Below are positions 4,281 to 7,804 of a DNA stretch of 7,804 nt, piece after piece. The notes under the pieces were generated by a model that did not search any database, was not told the DNA's origin, and was given only the letters and a program-made list of their open reading frames with translations. The DNA is from Rhodoferax sp. (GTDB lineage: Bacteria; Pseudomonadota; Gammaproteobacteria; Burkholderiales; Burkholderiaceae_C), in NCBI GenBank assembly GCA_021731215.1, contig JAKFXU010000176.1, forward strand, positions 1 through 7,804, written 5' to 3'. A program made the translations under genes and the position numbers. How positions within the stretch are numbered: the stretch's first letter is position 1; every line of letters begins with the position of its first letter.

Positions 4281-5372
4281 TTATTTGTTCAGCGCCGCTG
4301 CCACTTCCTGCCCCAACTCAATCACCGCCAATGCGTAGTAGCTGCTCCAGTTGTAGCGCGTGATGGCGTAGAAGTTGTCGGTGCCCGCCACATAGCTCGG
4401 GGGCGAGTCGCCGTTTTGCAATTCGACCAGCGCCAGCGGGCCTGGGTGTTGCCGCGCCACCCCGTCCAGAACAGCACCTCTGGCCACAAAGCTGGCGACG
4501 CTGAAGGTCGGCAGGATGTCGGGCGCCAGCAGCGCGTCGAGGTCGAGCTTGGCAGCATCGAAGCCGACCGGGTAATGGGTCGGCATACCGGGCTGCCAGT
4601 TGAAGGCCTTGAAATAGTAGGCCACCGAGCCAATCACATCGACCGGGCTGGTGAACAGATCGACCTTGCCATCGCCGTCAAAATCAAGCGCGTACTTGAT
4701 CCAGCTTGAGGGCATGAACTGGGGCATGCCCATGGCCCCGGCAAAACTGCCACGCAGGCCAAGCGGGTCAATACTGCTGCGGTGGGTCAGGCTTAAAAAC
4801 TGCTCAAGCTCCGCTTTGAAAAACGCACTGCGCTCCAGCGCGCGCGGGTGCTTGGCCGGAAAATCAAAGGCCAGTGTGGCCAGGGCGTCGAGCACCCGGA
4901 AGCTGCCCATTTGCTGGCCGTAAATGGTTTCCACGCCGATGACGCCGACGATGATTTCGGCCGGCACGCCGGTTTCCTTTTCGGCGCGCGCCAGCGAGGC
5001 ACGGTTTTCTTGCCAGAATTTGACGCCGGCCTTGATCCGAATCGGGTCGATGAAGCGGCTGCGGTAGAGGCGCCAGTTTTTGGCCGTACCCACCGGTGGC
5101 GGTTGAATCAATTTGGCCACCTGCGCAGAATAACGGGCCTGTCCGATCGCCTGGCGGACCCACTCAAGGTCCAGATCGCGCCGCGCCGCGATGTCAGCGG
5201 CGGCGCGCATCACGTCTTCGCGTTCGGCGTAGGCCGGGCCGGCCCGGGCGGAAAGCGGGGCGTGGCCAGCCACCCCGGTTTTTTCCTTGAGGCTTTTGCT
5301 GGTCTGGGCCGCTGTGGACAGTGCGCAAGACGCTATCAAAAACGTCAGCAGGAAGGGAAACTTGGAAGTCAC
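4281..5372 (-). CDS. mltB: Membrane-bound lytic murein transglycosylase B (GTG start, likely lipoprotein)
   Basis: MltB cleaves the MurNAc-GlcNAc bond of peptidoglycan to form 1,6-anhydro ends, working in the periplasm on septal or growing wall. The 363-residue protein matches the family's length. The N-terminus (TSKFPFLLTFLIASC) is a signal sequence; IASC (13-16) fits a lipobox with Cys16 as the lipidated residue, as in E. coli MltB, though type I cleavage after STAA is possible. Catalytic Glu148 lies in IIVGVIGVETIYG (140-152). Other family motifs are GAMGMPQFMPSSW (212-224), the EF-hand-like calcium loop DFDGDGKVDLF (230-240), and NFYAITRYNWSSYYALAVIE (333-352). The frame is open to 6122, but that part is a shadow of tgpA. 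The GTG start overlaps the tgpA stop as GTGA, so the genes are co-transcribed and translationally coupled; no strong ribosome binding site is seen. Confidence 0.94.
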   Translation of the reverse strand: MTSKFPFLLTFLIASCALSTAAQTSKSLKEKTGVAGHAPLSARAGPAYAEREDVMRAAADIAARRDLDLEWVRQAIGQARYSAQVAKLIQPPPVGTAKNWRLYRSRFIDPIRIKAGVKFWQENRASLARAEKETGVPAEIIVGVIGVETIYGQQMGSFRVLDALATLAFDFPAKHPRALERSAFFKAELEQFLSLTHRSSIDPLGLRGSFAGAMGMPQFMPSSWIKYALDFDGDGKVDLFTSPVDVIGSVAYYFKAFNWQPGMPTHYPVGFDAAKLDLDALLAPDILPTFSVASFVARGAVLDGVARQHPGPLALVELQNGDSPPSYVAGTDNFYAITRYNWSSYYALAVIELGQEVAAALNK

Positions 5373-7381
5373 TTGGGCCAGATCAATTGTTTGAGTTCGC
5401 GTTGCAGTGTAGCGAGGCCGCTGCGCTGGCTGCCGGGCGGCGCGTAGCGCTGGGCTTCCAGGCGCAGCAACCAGTCGCGCAGCGGCGCCAGCAAGGGATT
5501 GGCAGCGTCGATCTGCCGGGCCACTTGCTCGGCCACGGCGCGTGGCGGGCTGTGGGGCGCCAGCGTGACCCCCGCTTTTTGCAGCCGTGCCACCGCCGTC
5601 GCCAGCAGGCGCAGCCAGGGGTCCTGGCGGCGGCGCTCCCACACAGTCCAGGCCGCGCCGCCCAGGCTGGCCAGCACCACAATGCCGATCAGCAGGTAAA
5701 TCAGGTCTTCCCAACTGGGCGACTCGAAGCCGAGGTGCTTGAGTAAATTGAGTTGTTTGCTTTGCGTGTAGTTCAGGATCCACTGGTTCCAACTGTTGTT
5801 GACGGCGTCCCAGACGGCGCGCAGGCGCAGCGCGAGGGCGGGGTTGACATTGCCCAGCAGGGCCTCGGCAATCACGCCGCGCGGTGCCTGCAGGCGTTGC
5901 AGCGCGCCGATGCGAGCCGGTGCCACGGCCGCGGTGGGATCGACCCGCACCCAGCCGCGCCCGGCCAGCCAGACCTCGGTCCAGGCGTGGGCGTCGCGCT
6001 GGCGCACCACCAGGAAGCCGTCCACCGGGTTGCGCTCGCCGCCCTGGTAGCCGGTCACGATGCGCGCCGGCACATCGAGCGCGCGCATCAGAATGACGAA
6101 GCTCGACGCGATGTGTTCGCAAAAACCTTCCCTGCGGTCAAACCAGAATTCGTCCGCGCTGTGCTGGCCGTACAGGCCGGGCTCCAGCGTGTAGCGGTAG
6201 CCGCCGCTGCGCAGGCGCTCCAGCACGGCGGCCACCAGTTGCGCGCCGTCGGCGCCGCTGAGCTGTGGCTCGCGGCGCAGCTCGGCGGCCAGTTGCAAGG
6301 TGCGCGGGTTGAAGCCGGCGGGCAGCGCCAGATAGTCTTGCAGGGCGGCGATCTGGCGTGGCGGGCCATGCGAGAAGTCGACGTAGCTGCGGGCGCTGTA
6401 GCGCAGCAGGTCGGTAATCGGGCGCTCGGTGCGCCATTGCAGCTCGGGCGTCAGGCTGACCTCAAAGCCGCTCACGGCCGGTGGCGTCGGGGCGGCGTCG
6501 AGCAGCAGCAGCCAGGGTTGCTGGTTGGGTTCGAGCGTCACCTGGTAGTCGACCGGCGGCCCCCGCACCTGCAGATTGGCCGGCACGCGCATGCGGGCCG
6601 GAAAACCGGAGCGCAGGGGCTGCCACTCGCGCCCGTTGAAGCTCGACAGCACCGGGCCGCGAAAATACAGCTCGGACTGCGCCGGCGCAGCGCCGTCAAA
6701 GCGCACGCGCATGGCGATGCTGTCGTCCAGCGCCAGGCGGGCGATGTTGCCGACCTGCATGGTGGCGGACAAGCCGCTGCGCCCGCTCATGGCGTCGCCG
6801 GGGATGCCCCACAGCGGCGCCAGCCGGGGAAACAGGACGAACAGCACGACCATGATCGGCGCCCCCAGCAGCGTCATCCAACCGGCGGTTTTGGCGGCCT
6901 CCAGCAAGGGTGGTTTGCCGACCGGCATGTGGGCATTGACCAGCGCGGTCAGCAAGCCCAGCAGCGCGAGCAGCATGGCGGCGGCGGTGAGCAGCGATTG
7001 CGAGAAGAAGAAGTTGGTCAGCATCGTGAAGAAGCTGAGAAAAAACACCACGAAGGCATCGCGCCGGGCGCGCAGTTCCAGCGTCTTCAAGGTCAGCAAC
7101 AGCACCAGCAGGGTGACCCCGGCATCGCGCCCGAGCAGGGTCTTGTGGGTGAACAGGGTGGCCGCCACGGTCAGCACCAGCAAGCCCAGCAGCCACCAGC
7201 GCGACGGTAGCGGCCGCACGGTGAGGGCCAGCCAGCCGCGCCACAACAACACGCCGGCGGCCAGTGCGCTGCACCAGAGCGGCAGCACACCGACCTGCGG
7301 CATGATTACCCAGGCGATGACGAGCAGCAGGAACAGGGTGTCGCGGCTGTCGCGGGGCAGTTGCTGGAGGCGCTTCAACAT
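5369..7381 (-). CDS. tgpA: DUF3488/transglutaminase-like membrane protein (TgpA family)
   Basis: TgpA-type proteins are inner-membrane proteins with a periplasmic transglutaminase-like domain; the Pseudomonas aeruginosa member is essential, but the substrate is not settled. The 670-residue protein has about six or seven hydrophobic segments between residues 14 and 186 (DUF3488), a periplasmic region, then a transglutaminase core with a full triad: Cys421 in REGFCEHIASSF (417-428), His465 in RDAHAWTEVW (462-471) and Asp481 in GWVRVDPTAAV (476-486). One more membrane helix (559-581, LIYLLIGIVVLASL) and a cytoplasmic C-terminal domain follow. The frame is open to 7528, but the ATG at 7381 is chosen because upstream codons translate repeat DNA and homologues begin shortly before the first membrane helix. 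No clear ribosome binding site is seen. A moxR-DUF58 pair usually precedes tgpA; here a 423-bp repeat region intervenes. The partnership with mltB suggests cell-wall work. Confidence 0.93.
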   Translation of the reverse strand: MLKRLQQLPRDSRDTLFLLLVIAWVIMPQVGVLPLWCSALAAGVLLWRGWLALTVRPLPSRWWLLGLLVLTVAATLFTHKTLLGRDAGVTLLVLLLTLKTLELRARRDAFVVFFLSFFTMLTNFFFSQSLLTAAAMLLALLGLLTALVNAHMPVGKPPLLEAAKTAGWMTLLGAPIMVVLFVLFPRLAPLWGIPGDAMSGRSGLSATMQVGNIARLALDDSIAMRVRFDGAAPAQSELYFRGPVLSSFNGREWQPLRSGFPARMRVPANLQVRGPPVDYQVTLEPNQQPWLLLLDAAPTPPAVSGFEVSLTPELQWRTERPITDLLRYSARSYVDFSHGPPRQIAALQDYLALPAGFNPRTLQLAAELRREPQLSGADGAQLVAAVLERLRSGGYRYTLEPGLYGQHSADEFWFDRREGFCEHIASSFVILMRALDVPARIVTGYQGGERNPVDGFLVVRQRDAHAWTEVWLAGRGWVRVDPTAAVAPARIGALQRLQAPRGVIAEALLGNVNPALALRLRAVWDAVNNSWNQWILNYTQSKQLNLLKHLGFESPSWEDLIYLLIGIVVLASLGGAAWTVWERRRQDPWLRLLATAVARLQKAGVTLAPHSPPRAVAEQVARQIDAANPLLAPLRDWLLRLEAQRYAPPGSQRSGLATLQRELKQLIWPK

Positions 7382-7419
7382 GCGGCGGCTTTTATGTTGT
7401 TTGATTAACGCGCAGCCAA

Positions 7420-7437
7420 GCCGGGTCTCGCCCCGGC
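7420..7437. other. GC-rich hairpin upstream of tgpA
   Basis: GCCGGG (7420-7425) and CCCGGC (7432-7437) are perfectly complementary around a 6-base loop. No T-run follows on either strand. It could be a structured 5' leader element of the tgpA message or part of the repeat complex. Confidence 0.35.
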
Positions 7438-7450
7438 GGGCGGGCGCTGC

Positions 7451-7527
7451 GGGTCGGGTTGTGCGCCCGACAGCGCAGTAAATTTTTTTGCGGGGGCTGG
7501 GGGTCGGGATATGCGCCCGACAGCGCA
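7451..7527. repeat. Two direct repeats of 27 bp with a 50-bp period
   Basis: A 27-bp unit beginning GGGTCGGG and ending TGCGCCCGACAGCGCA occurs at 7451-7477 and again at 7501-7527, with 25 of 27 identities. Each unit can fold internally (TGCGC with GCGCA, or TCGGG with CCCGA). The 23 bp between them include a run of seven Ts. The copies probably arose by local duplication of the end of the dispersed repeat. Confidence 0.75.
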
Positions 7528-7530
7528 CTC

Positions 7531-7568
7531 ACTTTCTTTGCTTCGCCAAAGAAAGTAAGCAAAGAAAG
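7531..7568. repeat. A/T-rich hairpin with a competing second arm (dispersed repeat signature)
   Basis: ACTTTCTTTG (7531-7540) is a perfect 10-bp inverted match to CAAAGAAAGT (7547-7556), with loop CTTCGC. The overlapping CTTTCTTTGC (7532-7541) is also a perfect 10-bp match to GCAAAGAAAG (7559-7568). The two stems share the same left arm and cannot form together. This sequence type is common between genes in related bacteria (recalled, not searched). Confidence 0.7.
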
Positions 7569-7612
7569 GCGAGCCCACCGTCAGGGCCGCTTCGCGGTGC
7601 CTTGCGCTGCTC

Positions 7613-7677
7613 GCGGCAAGAGGGGTCGGGCTAAACTCGCTTCGCTCAAACAACGCCCGCCCTGATCCTCTTGCCGC
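7613..7677. repeat. 11-bp inverted repeat within the repeat complex
   Basis: GCGGCAAGAGG (7613-7623) and CCTCTTGCCGC (7667-7677) are exact reverse complements separated by 43 bp. The enclosed segment has a further GTCGGGC/GCCCGCC near-pairing, so the whole could fold as one arm. It belongs with the dispersed repeat rather than a gene. Confidence 0.6.
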
Positions 7678-7710
7678 TGCGCTGCTCAGCCCTGCCTCAA
7701 TGGGCGATGA

Positions 7711-7763
7711 CCAAACAGCCAAAGGGACAGTGACGCGCCATGGCGCGTCATCAGGCTGTTTGG
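7711..7763. repeat. Large nested palindrome (perfect 20-bp core plus 10-bp outer arms)
   Basis: TGACGCGCCATGGCGCGTCA (7731-7750) is a perfect 20-bp palindrome. It is flanked by CCAAACAGCC (7711-7720) and its exact complement GGCTGTTTGG (7754-7763). The spacers are unequal (10 and 3 bp), so the outer and inner stems are joined by an asymmetric internal loop. It ends with CTTTT (7764-7768), so a terminator role for plus-strand transcripts is possible but weak. It may mark the boundary of the repeat complex. Confidence 0.7.
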
Positions 7764-7804
7764 CTTTTGGTATCCACGCCGTAATGAGGAGGCGAGTAGC
7801 GCAG
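7751..7804 (-). CDS. Possible 3' end of the gene upstream of tgpA
   Basis: On the minus strand the last 51 coding bases of the window are open and read LRYSPPHYGVDTKSQTA before TGA at 7753-7751. In related genomes a DUF58-family gene usually lies directly upstream of tgpA, so this could be the tail of such a gene, with the palindrome acting just after its stop. Seventeen residues are too few to recognise a family, and the stretch may be non-coding repeat. Confidence 0.2.
   Translation of the reverse strand: MRYSPPHYGVDTKSQTA

Larger units (their letters stand above)
7382..7804. other. Gene-poor, highly structured repeat region upstream of tgpA
   Basis: These 423 bp hold no convincing intact gene. 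They contain, from tgpA outward, a 6-bp-stem hairpin, a 50-bp-period direct repeat, an A/T-rich double hairpin, an 11-bp inverted repeat and a large nested palindrome; each is listed separately. The segment including the CTTTCTTTGC/CAAAGAAAG hairpin resembles a dispersed intergenic repeat seen in many beta- and gammaproteobacterial genomes, often mis-annotated as small proteins. A weak promoter for tgpA (TTGGCT, 17 bp, CATAAA on the minus strand, about 7390-7418) is possible but would leave almost no leader. Confidence 0.6.

Noticed and set aside
5373..6122. N-terminal extension of the mltB frame by 250 residues
   Set aside because: The sequence is Arg/Ala/Pro-rich shadow translation of tgpA. 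The GTG at 5372 is followed directly by a signal sequence.
5753..7210. 485-residue plus-strand open frame
   Set aside because: It is antisense to tgpA, rich in Gln/Arg/His/Ala, and an artefact of GC-rich codon bias.
7451..7527. Possible CRISPR array
   Set aside because: Only two imperfect repeats with one 23-bp gap, and no cas gene in the window.
7382..7528. N-terminal extension of tgpA by 49 residues
   Set aside because: It would translate the repeat region. The methionine at 7381 precedes the first membrane helix by a normal distance.
7405..7722. 105-residue minus-strand and 68-residue plus-strand frames in the repeat region
   Set aside because: They translate dispersed repeat DNA (KKVSKERR-type and FERSEF-type strings) of the kind often mis-annotated as hypothetical proteins.

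Overview
The window looks like a chromosomal segment of a GC-rich betaproteobacterium, most likely Burkholderiales and possibly Comamonadaceae (Polaromonas/Rhodoferax-like). This rests on the base composition, the protein flavour, the tgpA-mltB pair and the type of structured intergenic repeat at the right end. It is inference; no 16S or other marker is present.

Layout, left to right. (1) 2-1024 (+): C-terminal part of the DNA-uptake channel protein ComEC, with its metallo-beta-lactamase domain. (2) 1073-1200: a short stretch with protein-like composition and an in-frame stop, perhaps a gene relic. (3) 1208-2830 (+): a complete hipBA toxin-antitoxin module with a compact promoter and two near-identical 20-bp palindromic operators. 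(4) 2831-3573: 743 bp without an intact gene. It contains what appears to be an undescribed 233-bp miniature inverted-repeat element (3121-3353) with perfect 18-bp terminal inverted repeats and a TTGAA duplication. Removing the element plus one TTGAA restores an open reading frame across the site. (5) 3516-4250 (+): a complete vapBC-type module (Phd/YefM-like antitoxin, PIN-domain toxin) with a 25-bp palindrome over the promoter. (6) 4281-7381 (-): an overlapping gene pair, tgpA-like (DUF3488/transglutaminase membrane protein) followed by mltB (lytic transglycosylase), convergent with vapC. (7) 7382-7804: 423 bp of dense repeats and hairpins upstream of tgpA.

How it fits together. The outer blocks (comEC; tgpA-mltB) look like ordinary chromosomal genes for DNA uptake and cell-envelope or peptidoglycan work. 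The roughly 3.2 kb between them (about 1025-4280) reads as a small accessory island: two autoregulated toxin-antitoxin modules in tandem, gene relics, and a miniature mobile element in a broken ORF. No new multi-gene system is evident. The best candidates for something undescribed are the 233-bp element and the paired hipBA operators.
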